From Neoarius graeffei (lineage: Eukaryota; Chordata; Actinopteri; Siluriformes; Ariidae), in contig NC_083570.1 in the NCBI RefSeq assembly GCF_027579695.1, positions 6,107,001 to 6,171,000 on the forward strand: a DNA stretch of 64,000 nucleotides, given 5' to 3'. A model generated the notes under the pieces. That model saw only the letters and a list, made by a program, of their open reading frames with translations. It searched no databases and was not told the DNA's origin. The position numbers were made by a program, and so were the translations under genes. Shown here piece by piece: positions 32,129-43,710 of this stretch (its first letter is position 1; each line of letters starts with the position of its first letter).

Positions 32129-34310
32129 AAGTGTGTAGTGTTTTCTGTAAAATTCCTGCACGTTGCCACGTTGTTGCTCAGTCGTCTGTTTCACTAGAAC
32201 ACAATCCAGCTGCACAAAAACACTCATTTTAATATTTAAATTAAAACAGATGATTAATTTAAAATAATTAAAAAGGAAATGTTAAAAGTTAACTGTCAGA
32301 CAAGAAACTCGTCAAATTTAAAAAGAAAATGATCTCATGACCTTCGCATTATAAAGTTGTGTTCGTTTCATATTAAGCAGCGTCTCATTAAATAACTAAT
32401 AAACAGTAATAAAGCCAGAACAGAACAACATTTTAAACCTGTTCAGGTCACACTATATAAAAATAAAACATCACTTTTGGAATGAATTTGATTTTTCTGC
32501 TTGTGTTCTAAGATGTAAAATCCACATTCACTTTTTCAAATCTGAAGTTGTTTCTAAACCCTGAGATTTGATTGTAAAACATTGAACAATATTTAAACTC
32601 CATTAGAACATCCAGTACATGATCGGTTCAGGCTGCCGATGTCGTGTTCATCCCATATTCAGCCTGGATGATGATTGGCCCGCAGATAGAACCTTATAAA
32701 TCCAGGTTTATCTGTGAGTTTGGGATTTTTATTCAAATATTACAGTCAAAGCTTTGCAGAATAAAAGATAAGAGCACAGGAGAATAAAGTTTCCCCCAGT
32801 GATGGAGTTTCTGTGCTGAACTCATTTTCAAACAGAAGCTTTTAATACTGAGGTCAGGATGTCAGCAAGCCGCTGTATTGATACGCAACGGGGTTTTTTC
32901 TCCACTTTGGATGGATATTTTTAGATTATTTAATCTGTGGGAAATAACTACAGTGTCTTAAATATGTGTTTGTGAAAATCACTGTAACCTACAACTGACT
33001 TTTTCCTCCAAAAAACATCTCTTTTAATGTTGTCATTTATTGTGTGTGTGAAGAATGATGATAAATCTGTCTCTGTGAACTGGATCTGTCTGTGCTCTGA
33101 CTCCTGATTTAGATTCTCAACATGATTGTTGGAAAAACTTCTTTTTTAAAAATCCTTTTCTTTTTCAATCAAGTAAAGCAAAAAAAAAAAATCTGTTCCA
33201 GTTCTCAATTCTGATTGGTCAGAAGGTGTTGATTAATTTTCTATAACAGCAGCTCTGACAGTAGTGCAGGTTTATATTAATCGGCTTGCTCTATAATACG
33301 TTCTTGTTTCTATAGTAACAGCTCATTGAAGTGAAATTATTTTAGGCCTGTGTGTTCTCAAAGAAAAATGAAAGAAACGTGGATGAACACTGTAATATTT
33401 AACCTGGGCATTTCTCCTCCAGACCACCAGAGGGCTTCTTCACTTCCTTAACTCATTTCCTGTCTGTTTTTATAAAATCCACATGGACCCTTCAGTTCCT
33501 CTGAGCCCTTCCTGTGGGTTAGTAAATCTCCTCAGTTGTGAGCCGTGTTTATTCTGGATAGATCTCCTGTTGATGATCTCGCCTCGTCTCTGCCTTTCCC
33601 TTTGATTTTAATGATATTTCTGGTGGATGGGGTTTGAACCCTGCACTGACTGGGATTAGATAAAGTCTTGCGTTAACATTACTAGCAGATTTCTTTCTTC
33701 TGCCTTTCAGGAGATTCATTTCAGTCTGTTAACAATGTTAAAATGACCCAAAGGTAAAATGACCCGTGTCAGTGTGGGTTTCCTCCTGGTTCTCCAGTGT
33801 TCTCCTACTTCTCAAAGACACATCTAATGACTGATTGAGGCGACTCAGGATCTCTGATCTCAAACATGTTCATCTACCAACTTAATTTTTATCTCTGTTC
33901 ATGAGAAAGTGGGACTTCTATTAGCAATAAACAATGCAAAATAAATCAAATCAGGTTTTGACTCCCCTTGTGGGAATAAAGAGTCATTTATTTCGATTCA
34001 TTTTCACTCCTCACTAAATTCCAAACTGACAGAATGAGGAAAATATTTCAGCAGAACAAATGACACTGAAGTGCAGATGACAGTGAAATTTTTCTGCTTT
34101 ATTTCCATCCTTAATGAACACAATGTGGTAGTTTTTAGTGCTTGTAGTAAGACACGGTCCTGCTGTAAATCCTCTTGTGTGTCTTTTAGTGAAGATACAG
34201 AATTGATGTTTCAAGGCTGTGTGTGTGTTTCAGTGATGTAGTGCTACTCTGAAAAACTGAGCCTCCAAGTAACAACTCGATTGTATTCGCATATTGTAGA
34301 ATTCTATCTC
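32129..34310. other. 3' flank of gene B and remnant of a further cluster unit
   Basis: 32129-32850 matches the 3' flank of gene D (54902-55613). 33200-33320 carries a repeat that reappears inverted at 36425-36490 near gene C. 33515-33960 matches sequence normally upstream of RING exons (46019-46260 at gene D), without a RING exon following, so it looks like the start of a lost tandem unit. No coding frame. Confidence 0.6.
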
Positions 34311-34688
34311 GGCGGCACGGTGGTGTAGCGGTTAGCGCTGTCGCCTCACAGCAAGAAGGTCCGGGTTCGAGCCCCGTGGCCGGCAAGGGCCTTTCTGTGC
34401 GGAGTTTGCATGTTCTCCCCGTGTCCGCGTGGGTTTCCTCCGGGTGCTCCGGTTTCCCCCACAGTCCAAAGACATGCAGGTTAGGTTAACTGGTGACTCT
34501 AAATTGACCGTAGGTGTGAATGTGAGTGTGAATGGTTGTCTGTGTCTATGTGTCAGCCCTGTGATGACCTGGCGACTTGTCCAGGGTGTACCCCGCCTTT
34601 CACCCGTAGTCAGCTGGGATAGGCTCCAGCTTGCCTGCGACCCTGTAGAACAGGATAAAGTGGCTAGAGATAATGAGATGAGATGAGT
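34311..34688 (+). repeat. V-SINE in the B-C spacer
   Basis: Full-length: ggcggcacggtggtgtagcg head with B box ggttcgagccc, V-SINE core, gatgagatgag tail. Flanking duplication gaattctatctc (34299-34310, 34689-34700). Confidence 0.9.
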
Positions 34689-34787
34689 GAATTCTATCTC
34701 GAGTTCTGATTTTAAAATGTGATTTAACCACATACACTTCATGGACAGAAAGAAAGGACAAAATGGGAAAAGAACATAAATGACATA

Positions 34788-36409
34788 CAACCCCGATTCC
34801 AAAAAACTTGGGATAAAGTACAAATTGTAAATAAAAACAGAATGCAATGATGTGGAAGTTTCAAAATTCCATATTTTATTCAGAATAGAACATAGATGAC
34901 ATATCAAATGTTTAAACTGAGAAAATGTTTAAACTGAGAAAATGTATAATTTAAAGAGAAAAATTAGGTGATTTTAAATTTCATGACAACACCACATCTC
35001 AAAAAAGTTGGGACAAGGCCACGTTTCCCACTGTGAGTCATCCCCTTTTCTCTTTACAACAGTCTGTAAATGTCTGGGGACTGAGGAGACAAGTTGCTCA
35101 AGTTTAGGGATAGGAATGTTAACCCTTTCTTGTCTAATGTAGGATTCTAGTTGCTCAACTGTCTTTGGTCTTTTTTGTCGTATCTTCCATTTTATGATGC
35201 GCCAAATGTTTTCTATGGGTGAAAGATCTGGACTGCAGGCTGGCCAGTTCAGTAGCCGGACCCTTCTTCTATGCAGCCATGATGCTGTAATTGATGCAGT
35301 ATGTGGTTTGGCATTGTCATGTTGGAAAATGCAAGGTCTTCCCTGAAAGAGACGTCGTCTGGATGGGAGCATATGTTGCTCTAGAACCTGGATATACCTT
35401 TCAGCATTGATGGTGTCTTTCCAGATGTGTAAGCTGCCCGTGCCACACGCACTAATGCAACCCCATACCATCAGAGATGCAGGCTTCTGAACTGAGCGCT
35501 GATAACAACTTGGGTCGTCCTTCTCCTCTTTAGTCCGAATGACACAGCGTCCCTGATTTCCATAAAGAACTTCAAATTTTGATTCGTCTGACCACAGAAC
35601 AGTTTTCCACTTTGCCACAGTCCATTTTAAATGAGCCTTGGCCCAGAGAAGACGTCTGCGCTTCTGGATCATGTTTAGATACGGCTTCTTCTTTGAACTA
35701 TAGAGTTTTAGCTGGCAACGGCGGATGGCACGGTGAATTGTGTTCACAGATAATGTTCTCTGGAAATATTCCTCAGCCCATTTTGTGATTTCCAATACAG
35801 AAGCATGCCTGTATGTGATGCAGTGCCGTCTAAGGGCCCAAAGATCACGGGCACCCAGTATGGTTTTCCGGCCTTGACCCTTACGCACAGAGATTCTTCC
35901 AGATTCTCTGAATCTTTTGATGATATTATGCACTGTAGATGATGATATGTTCAAACCCTTTGCAATTTTACACTGTCGAACTCCTTTCTGATATTGCTCC
36001 ACTATTTGTTGGCGCAGAATTAGGGGGATTGGTGATCCTCTTCCCATCTTTACTTCTGAGAGCCGCTGCCACTCCAAGATGCTCTTTTTATACCCAGTCA
36101 TGTTAATGACCTATTGCCAATTGACCTAATGAGTTGCAATTTGGTCCTCCAGCTGTTCCTTTTTTGTACCTTTAACTTTTACAGCCTCTTATTGCCCCTG
36201 TCCCAACTTTTTTGAGATGTGTTGCTGTCATGAAATTTCAAATGAGCCAATATTTGGCATGAAATTTCAAAAGGTCTCACTTTCGACATTTGATATGCTG
36301 TCTATGTTCTATTGTGAATACAATATCAGTTTTTGAGATTTGTAAATTATTGCATTCCATTTTTATTTACAATATGTACTTTGTCCCAACTTTTTTGGAA
36401 TCGGGGTTG
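34788..36409 (-). mobile_element. Tc1-like element with an intact transposase frame
   Basis: Flanked by TA (34786-34787, 36410-36411). Terminal repeats CAACCCCGATTCCAAAAAA at both ends, inverted. The same family as 21004-22576. The intact frame suggests recent activity. Confidence 0.9.
34974..36047 (-). CDS. Tc1/mariner transposase, DD34E, frame intact
   Basis: The frame of 357 codons starts [14 protein letters not shown]. Order: two helix-turn-helix units in the first 120 residues ([20 protein letters not shown]), then the catalytic domain with WSDESKF (first Asp), FQHDNAKPH (second Asp) and SPIENIW (Glu), exactly 34 residues between the last two. The C terminus ends [13 protein letters not shown] next to the terminal repeat. 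The frame is open upstream to an ATG at 36101, but a TATAAAAAG box lies just inside that longer version, so transcripts would start below it and 36047 is the better start. It catalyses cut-and-paste transposition at TA. No host role is implied. Length is close to the 340-350 residues usual for Tc1. Confidence 0.85.
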   Translation of the reverse strand: MGRGSPIPLILRQQIVEQYQKGVRQCKIAKGLNISSSTVHNIIKRFRESGRISVRKGQGRKTILGARDLWALRRHCITYRHASVLEITKWAEEYFQRTLSVNTIHRAIRRCQLKLYSSKKKPYLNMIQKRRRLLWAKAHLKWTVAKWKTVLWSDESKFEVLYGNQGRCVIRTKEEKDDPSCYQRSVQKPASLMVWGCISACGTGSLHIWKDTINAERYIQVLEQHMLPSRRRLFQGRPCIFQHDNAKPHTASITASWLHRRRVRLLNWPACSPDLSPIENIWRIIKWKIRQKRPKTVEQLESYIRQERVNIPIPKLEQLVSSVPRHLQTVVKRKGDDSQWETWPCPNFFEMWCCHEI

Positions 36410-36530
36410 TAGAAACACTAATAATTTGCAGCTGCACTACTGTCAGAGCTGCTGTTATAGGGAATTAACCAACACCTTCAGACCAGAACTCTGCAGCACT
36501 CAGTACAGGATACTATACATTAATGATTCA

Positions 36531-39500
36531 TTATTGTTGATCAGAAAACCTGACAACTGATTCAGGAGCCCACAGAGTAAACCCAGCGTATAGAGGCTGA
36601 GTGAATGTGGTGTGGACTCTGTGGAGGAGCTTCATCCTGTCAGAGACGCTGTAGAAGGACAGAGTTCCTGCACTGTGATCCACGTACACTCCTATTCTGG
36701 AAGGTGATGGAACTCCGAACTCGGTCTTAATGTTGTTGTGATAGAAATGAAGAGGAGGAGTCCGAGAACACACCAGACTCCATGACTGATCGTTGTACCC
36801 AAATATGGTCCGTCTGGGCTGCTCTTTTTTTTTGGTCCCTTTATATGAGACTGAGATGTACACACATCCCTCACTGCTCCTTTCCACCTCCCAGTAACTG
36901 CGTCCACACACACTCTCCTTACACAACACCTGAGCGATGGAGGTAAACCTCTCAGGGTGACAAGGGAACAGCTTCTCTTTATAACTGCATCTCACCGCTC
37001 TGTCCTTCTCACACAGACGGAGGGAACCATGTGCTGTGTTGGGATCCAGAGTCAGATAACAGAAATCTGAAAGAAAAGAGATGTTGCGCAATAAAGTTTA
37101 TCGTGTATTAAACACTGGGGTACAATGAGTCATAATTAAACCAGTTATTCATTAGTGCCTAATATTGACACTCTCTCACACCCTCAGTTTCTTACACATT
37201 ACATCAGAGAGAGAGAGAGAAAGAGCAAGAGATTGCACAATTCGATGATATTCCTTGTAGAATTGGTCGTATTCAAATTAGCATGGAAGGAGAGCTTCCT
37301 GAAGTATAGAAAAGCTCTTAGTGCTGCAAGATCAACGTATCTCTCCACCCTAATCGAAGATAACAAAAATAATCTTAGATTCCTTTTTAATACTGTAGCA
37401 AAATTAACTAAGAAAAAGACCACTACAGACACACACGCACCTGCAATATGCAGCAGCAACAACTTCATGAATTTTTTCAATCACAAAATTGAAAATATCC
37501 AACAAAAAAATTCAAACTACTCATTTAAGCCCAGACAACTTAAATAACCCAGTCATTAACAATATAACTGTATCAGCTCAGCAATTAGAATGTTTTACTC
37601 CCCTTCAAGAAATCAAATTAATTTCATTAATTTCCACATCAAAATCTTCTTCTTGTGTACTAGATACCTTACCTACACGTCTCTTCAAACAGATAATACC
37701 AGAAGCAATTTAACCTCTTCTAGAAATAATCAATTCTTCCCTTAGTATTGGCTACATACGCAAGTCCTTTAAACTTGCAGTTATCAACCCCCTGATTTAA
37801 AAACCTGACCTCGACCCCTGTCAGCCCAATGAAAGGCCATTAGCAAACCTCCCCTTTATCTCCAAGATCCTAGAAAAAGCTATGGCACAGCAGTTATGCT
37901 CATATTTACATAGGAATAACAACCATGAAATGTATCAGTCGATTTAGACCTCATCATAGCACAGAGACAGCACTGGTTAAAGTAGTAAATGACCTGCTGT
38001 TGGCATCTGGTCTGGACTGTGTCTCGCTGCTTGTGTTGCTTGACCTTAGTGCAGACTTTGACACTACTGATCATTCCATTTTCCTGGATAGACTAGAAAA
38101 TGTTGTGGGAGTTAAGGGAACGGCCCTCTCCTGGCTCAGCTCTTATTTAACTGATCGCTATCAGTTTCTTGATGGATATGGTGATTTTTCTATGCATGCT
38201 GAGGTAAACTTTGGTGTTCCACAAGGTTCTGTCTTAGGTCCACTGCTTTTTTCTTTATATATGTTACCTCTTGGTGATATTATTCGTAAGCATGGTATTA
38301 ATTTCCACTGTTATGCTGATGACACACAGTTGTAAGTTTCTGCAAAGCCAGCTGAGACACATCAGCTTAATAGAATTGAGGAATGTGTAAAGGACATTAG
38401 ACACTGGATGCTTATTAACTTCCTTCTGCTTAATTCTGACAAGACACAAGTACTTGTACTAGGAACACATGCAGCTAGAAGTAAGTTTTCTGATTACACA
38501 GTAACTCTGGATGACCTTTCTGTTTCTGTTTCTTCATGTGCAGCAGTAAAAGACCTCAGTGTGATCATCGACTCCAGTCTTTCATTTGAAACTCATAATG
38601 ATAACATTAGCCAGATAGCTTTCTTTCATCTCAGAAATATCGCTAAGATAAGAAATTTAATGTCACTAAGATGCAGAAAAACTAGTTCATGCTTTTGTTA
38701 CCTCCAGGTTGGATGACTGTAATGCCTTACTGTCTGGATGTTCCAATAAGTGCATAAACAAGCTCCAGTTAGTTCAAAATGCAGCAACAATGGTCCTTAC
38801 TAGAACTAGAAGATATGACCCCATCACCCCTGTCTTATCCACACTGCATTGACTCCCAATCAAATTTTGTATTGATTATACAATACTACTATTGACCTTT
38901 AAAGCACTGAATGGTCTTGTGCCACAGTACCTGAACAAACTTCTGGTCCTTTATGACCCGCCATGCCTACTTAGATCAGGTGCAGGTTATTTGTTGGTAC
39001 CTCATATAGTGAAGGCAACATCAGGGGGCAGGGCCTTTTCTTACAAAGCCCCACAGTTATAGAACAACCTTCCAAGTAGTGTTCAGGACTCAGACACAGT
39101 CTCAGTGTTTAAGTCTAGGCTGAAAATATATCTTTTCAGTCAAGATAGTTTTTTATTTGGTAAAGGAGTAACTCTGGTGAGTCCTCAGGCATAGAGTGTT
39201 TTGGTAAACTGGGATATATGGATGTTGTCAGTCCCCCACTCTCTCAGGTTTGTTGATGGTGGAATGGCTGCTGCTTTATGTCCCAGGGCTCCCTCATGCC
39301 TGTGTTACCTTCTGGCTCTCCCTTTTAGTTATGCTGTCATAGTGTTGCCAGAGTCCCTGCTTGCACTCAGCGCAAAATGTATACTGTTCTTATTCATTAG
39401 GTGACACTGGGCATACCTCACAACCTTTGTTCTCTCTCTCTCTCTTCTGTCTGTCTCTCTCTGTTGAGTTACATGTCGATCCTGAGAAACCAGTGATGCT

Positions 39501-40631
39501 GACCTCTTCTGCTCCTCGGACCTGCCTGATCCATCCTGATGCCCTACTTCTGGCTGGAGTCTCATCACATCACTCCTGTGGAGGACGGTCCCATATGGAC
39601 AGTCGAAAGTCATACTTAGAAGATGCTCTGGACACTTACAGTAATACATTTATGTCTGAGAACTGCAGTTGACTTGCTAACTTTAGGACTGCAGTTGTCT
39701 TGAACAGTTTTGCACTCAAGTTTCCATCAATGAACAGTTGATAACTTCAACAAAACAGACTTCGTGTGAAAACTATAATGAAGTTCTTGGTTACACAGTT
39801 ATAATTTCTGGCTCTGTAGGACACAGTTATGGAAGAGAGTTATTTATAATCATGCTATCAGTTATCAGCCAAATGAGGATGGGTTCCCTTTTGAGTCTGG
39901 TTCCTCGAAGGGTTTCTTCCTCGTGTCGCCTGAGGGAGTTTTTCCTTGTAAACATCGCCACAGGCTTGCTCATTGGGGATAAATTAGGGATAAAATTAGC
40001 TCATGTGGTGGCACGGTGGTACAGCACTGTCGCCTCACAGTAAGAAGGTTCTGGGTTCAAGCCCAGTGCCTGACGGGGGCCTTTATGTGTGGAGCTTGCA
40101 TGTCCTCTTGGTGCTCCATGCAGGTTAGGCGAATTGGTGGCTCTAAATTGACCATAGGTGTGAGTGCGAATGGTTGTTTGTCTCTATGTGTCAGCCCTGC
40201 AATGATCTGGTGAATTGTCCAGGGTGTACCCAACCTTTCACCCATAGTCAGCTAGGATAGGCTCCAGCTTGCCCATGACGCTGCACAGGAAAAGCGGCTA
40301 CAGATAATGGATGGATGGATTAGCTCATGGTCAAAGTCTTTAATTTTCTGTAAAGCTGCTTTGTGGCAATGTCTGTTATTAAAAGTGCGATACAAATAAA
40401 CTTGACTTGATTCTTGTATAAACTTCAGGAAAGAAAATGACTAGAATGTTATTAACCTTCATATACATTCATGGATCAAACATATCGAACTTCACCAGCG
40501 CTGTGCTGTCAGTGACACTCAACATGACACCTCCATTCTTCACTTCTCTTAATTGTGGAAGGAAACGTCTCCAAAAACAACATATGTTCTTAATGCTCTG
40601 GCAGCACTGTGTGTGTGTGTGTGTGTGTGTA

Positions 40632-40681
<50 letters not shown>

Positions 40682-42298
40682 GCATACATACATTTTAGAA
40701 AATCTTCTCGAGTCTTCAGCTCTGAAGGTAAATTCATCCAAACTGCTGTGACGGAGAGAAAATGGAGGTGGAATAATATACAATGATCAGAGTGTGATTT
40801 TAGGAAACAAGATGTTTGAATTTATGAATATTGGCAAAATAAATTATCTTAATATGACTGATGAATTGTATAAGTGCAATATCTTTCAGATGGTAGCTGC
40901 GACAATGTTAAGTTCAGATAAGTACAATAAATCTTTTATGTATATGTGTGGATTTATAACATTTTACTTCCTCTCACCATATGAAGGGATTTTGTTGAAT
41001 TGATTTTTCATCTCTGAGAGATAATTCCTCACTCCATCAAATGAAACATGTTGATGGACAGTAATGATGGATGAGTTGCCACGTCCAGAAGAGACACCGA
41101 GAGACTGGAAACGGAGTGGTGTACGAGATGGACGAATAGTCTCAGACCACAGTGCAAGTGATATCAGACAGTGAGTGTTACCTGGAGGAAATGGATGTGA
41201 TCGTGTGTGTGTGTGAAAGCTGCTCCAGCTCAGTGACTCTCCTCTGAAGATCAGCAATCTCCTGCTCCAGTTGCTCCAGGAGTCGTTCAGCTCGACTCAG
41301 TTCAGCCTTCTCCTGATCTCTGATCAGCTCCGTCACCTCCCAGCGCTTTTTCTCCATGGAGCTGATCAGCTCAGTAAAGATCCTCTCACTGTCCTCCACT
41401 GCTGTCTGTGCACTGAGCTGTTAGGACACACACACACACACACACACACCCAAGATTTAAAGCTCATCTATCATTCCCTCTCTTACTGGGACTGTAAATG
41501 ACTCGTTGTCCATGTTGTGTGTGTTTCTAGGAGCAGCTCTGTCTCTGCTCACTGCTCACCTTTATAGTGTTCACAGCCTGTTTCAGCTCCTGCACCTTCT
41601 TCTGCTTCTCCTGGATTCTCTGCTGGGATTTCATCTGCTCCTCCTTCAACTTTAACTCACTCTGACAAGAATGAACGAAATGATGTTACATCCTGAGTTA
41701 AATACTAACTTTACTAACTGTAAAGTGTTCACTCAAAGACAGGTCGAAGGTGGCAGATTATTAACTGCAATTCAAGTTAAAGATCATCCATATCCTGGCT
41801 CTCTCTGAGTGAGGTCAAAGGTACTCAGGATGTGCTTGTAAAGCTGCTCACATCTACAGGATACATGGAACATATTTATTATTTATAATCAATTGAAGTC
41901 ATGACATTTTTACACCATATAACCTGAGTAAAGCAGGATTAGAAACAAAATGTCGAAGGATTCAGTCTGAAACCATTTCTCCTTCTCACCTGTTCTTTGT
42001 CTGATGCACCTGACTCGTTGTTGTGTTCACAAAAACAGGATGAGACTTCAGTCTTCTTCAGTTTCTCCACCACTTCATCCAGCATGTTGTTTCTGCGTAG
42101 AACAGGCCTTGTAGTGAAAGTGTCTCTGCACTGAGGACAGCTGTAGACGCCATTCTGATCCTCCTGATCCCAGCAGTCATTAATACACACCTTACAGAAA
42201 CTGTGACCACAGGGGATAGCCACCGGATCCTTCAGGAGATCCAGACACACTGGACACATGAACTGGTCCTGAGCTACTGAAATACTGGCCTCGGCCAT
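36531..42298 (-). CDS. finTRIM-like gene C without B-boxes (frameshifted in exon 3)
   Basis: Exons on minus: 42298-41990 (309 bp), 41661-41560 (102), 41417-41182 (236), 41104-40978 (127), 40745-40692 (54), 37066-36531 (536), with GT/AG borders and phases 0,0,0,1,1 if exon 3 were 234. Exon 1 encodes the C3HC4 RING ([18 protein letters not shown]) but stops after KKTEV; a short tail ([18 protein letters not shown]) replaces both B-boxes, in phase with exon 2. The B30.2 exon ([40 protein letters not shown]) is the most divergent of the set. As in gene B, the CA run in exon 3 has one extra unit, so normal splicing shifts the frame before B30.2. The sequence upstream of the ATG differs from the other genes. 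Intron 5 is filled by an L2 LINE in the opposite orientation. Probably a decaying or truncated-product gene. Confidence 0.75.
37225..40411 (+). mobile_element. 5'-truncated L2-clade LINE in gene C intron 5
   Basis: Decayed reverse-transcriptase frames run in plus orientation: about 37270-37700 (pre-RT linker), then 37925-38335 with the palm motifs ([27 protein letters not shown]) and 38408-38716 (thumb). Several stops and frameshifts. The endonuclease is missing, so it is 5'-truncated; the left border is approximate. The 3' end reads caaataaacttgacttgatt. A V-SINE (40006-40318) has inserted in the 3' UTR. Confidence 0.8.
40006..40318 (+). repeat. old V-SINE inside the L2 LINE 3' UTR
   Basis: Diverged copy with internal deletions (head ggcacggtggtacagcac; core shortened after gcatgtcctc; tail atggatggat). 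Flanking duplication attagctcatg (39995-40005, 40319-40329). Confidence 0.85.
40609..40675 (+). repeat. (GT)n(GA)n microsatellite just downstream of gene C exon 5
   Basis: A GT run (40609-40648, one interruption) followed by a GA run to about 40675. It lies 17 bases from the donor site of gene C exon 5. Confidence 0.9.
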
Positions 42299-42722
42299 TT
42301 TTCCAGACAGTGACACATACAGTAGAGATCGGAATTGTGTGCTTTGAAATGAGCGTCCTGCTGCACTGCGAGATATGATATCACAGAGCCAGAGTGGGTG
42401 GAGCTTTAAAAAGAGTAGGAGTGCATACTGTCAAAGGGGTGTGGCTGTGTGACAGTGTGTGCGCGCAGAAGCTTCAATCTCATTTTATACACCTGCTACT
42501 TTTTAATAAATCAAAGATGGTAAAGTGGTAAATTCATGATGGCGTGGATTATTTTTGTGTAACCTCACAGTCTGCTGTGTTATTCCTCAGGATAATTAAA
42601 TAATATTGCCTGGCGTTGAGTGGTATATCAGATATATTCCATTCAGCTAGCATGATAATGAATGAGTCAAAGACGAGTAGCAGAATGGAATATATCTGAT
42701 AGACCACAAAAAAGCCAGTCAA

Positions 42723-42765
<43 letters not shown>

Positions 42766-43710
42766 CATTCCTTCCGGGTGTTCAACGCGTCTTTTTCAAA
42801 ATTCTCTCAAAATCTTCTGTATTTAACAACGCAATCGTCGAAGCTATGTTTGTTCACAAATTGTCACAGTTGCTCGCTCGCTAGCATGGAAGTTTTACGT
42901 CTCCGACTTGTGACATCATGTTGCCTTGACAACCATGCAATATCTTAAAGCATATTCAACGCTCATTCTCCATTTGGTAGAGTGACGTAATACACGTAGG
43001 ATAAGCGATACGCTAACAATATTGCATGCTACCAAACCGAATGAATGAAACCCGCTAGAAGGGAATAGAACACGTTTTTATTCCATCGAAAAAGTCTCCT
43101 GTATGTATAATAATATTTAATATTATTAGAGCCAATAAGATCATTTTCATAATTGTGTGCGCGCTGCTCTGACTGACATTCGGTACCAAAGTATCATCTC
43201 CCACAATTCCTCTTTTACCACAGCAATTTGCCAACAATTACAAATTTCGCATCATGGTTTTTTATCCATTTATAGTTACATTAACAGTCGTTCCCTCACC
43301 AGCCTGCCTATTATCCTTCTCTTAAAGTTAATAAGACAAAAAAAAATCATGTTGTAACCAAGAAACTGCGAAGCATAAACTCCTCTGTCCTGAAGGTGTC
43401 ACAAAACTTCACCTCTGACTGTTACACTGGAGACTCCTTCCAGAAATGCTAAATGAACATCTCCCTTCAGTTACGAAAACATCACCGTATAAAAGATTTT
43501 TAAAATCGGTTTACGTCTCGCGTCCGTCGTAGAAATCCCTGTGAACAAGCTGGTACTATGAAAACCATAAATTCGAACGAGTGCATTAATATACGCCTGC
43601 AAAACTTTCAGAGAAAATTAATCAGTATTTTCTGGCCAATCAGAAACCAGAATGCAACAATTCAATACAAACATTCAATACTAGGTCTAACTAACAAACA
43701 AACAAATTAA
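42299..43710. other. C-D spacer: gene C promoter side and an uncharacterised repeat
   Basis: 42299-42480 lies upstream of the gene C ATG and is unlike the other cluster promoters; a T/A-rich ctttaaaaag lies near 42410. At 42620-42707 an inverted repeat (tggtatatcagatatattcc and its complement) forms a short hairpin, followed by an (ATT)n run at 42723-42765. 42770-43340 looks like a decayed repeat with no frame. 43340-43710 should include the cfap206 3' UTR. Confidence 0.5.
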
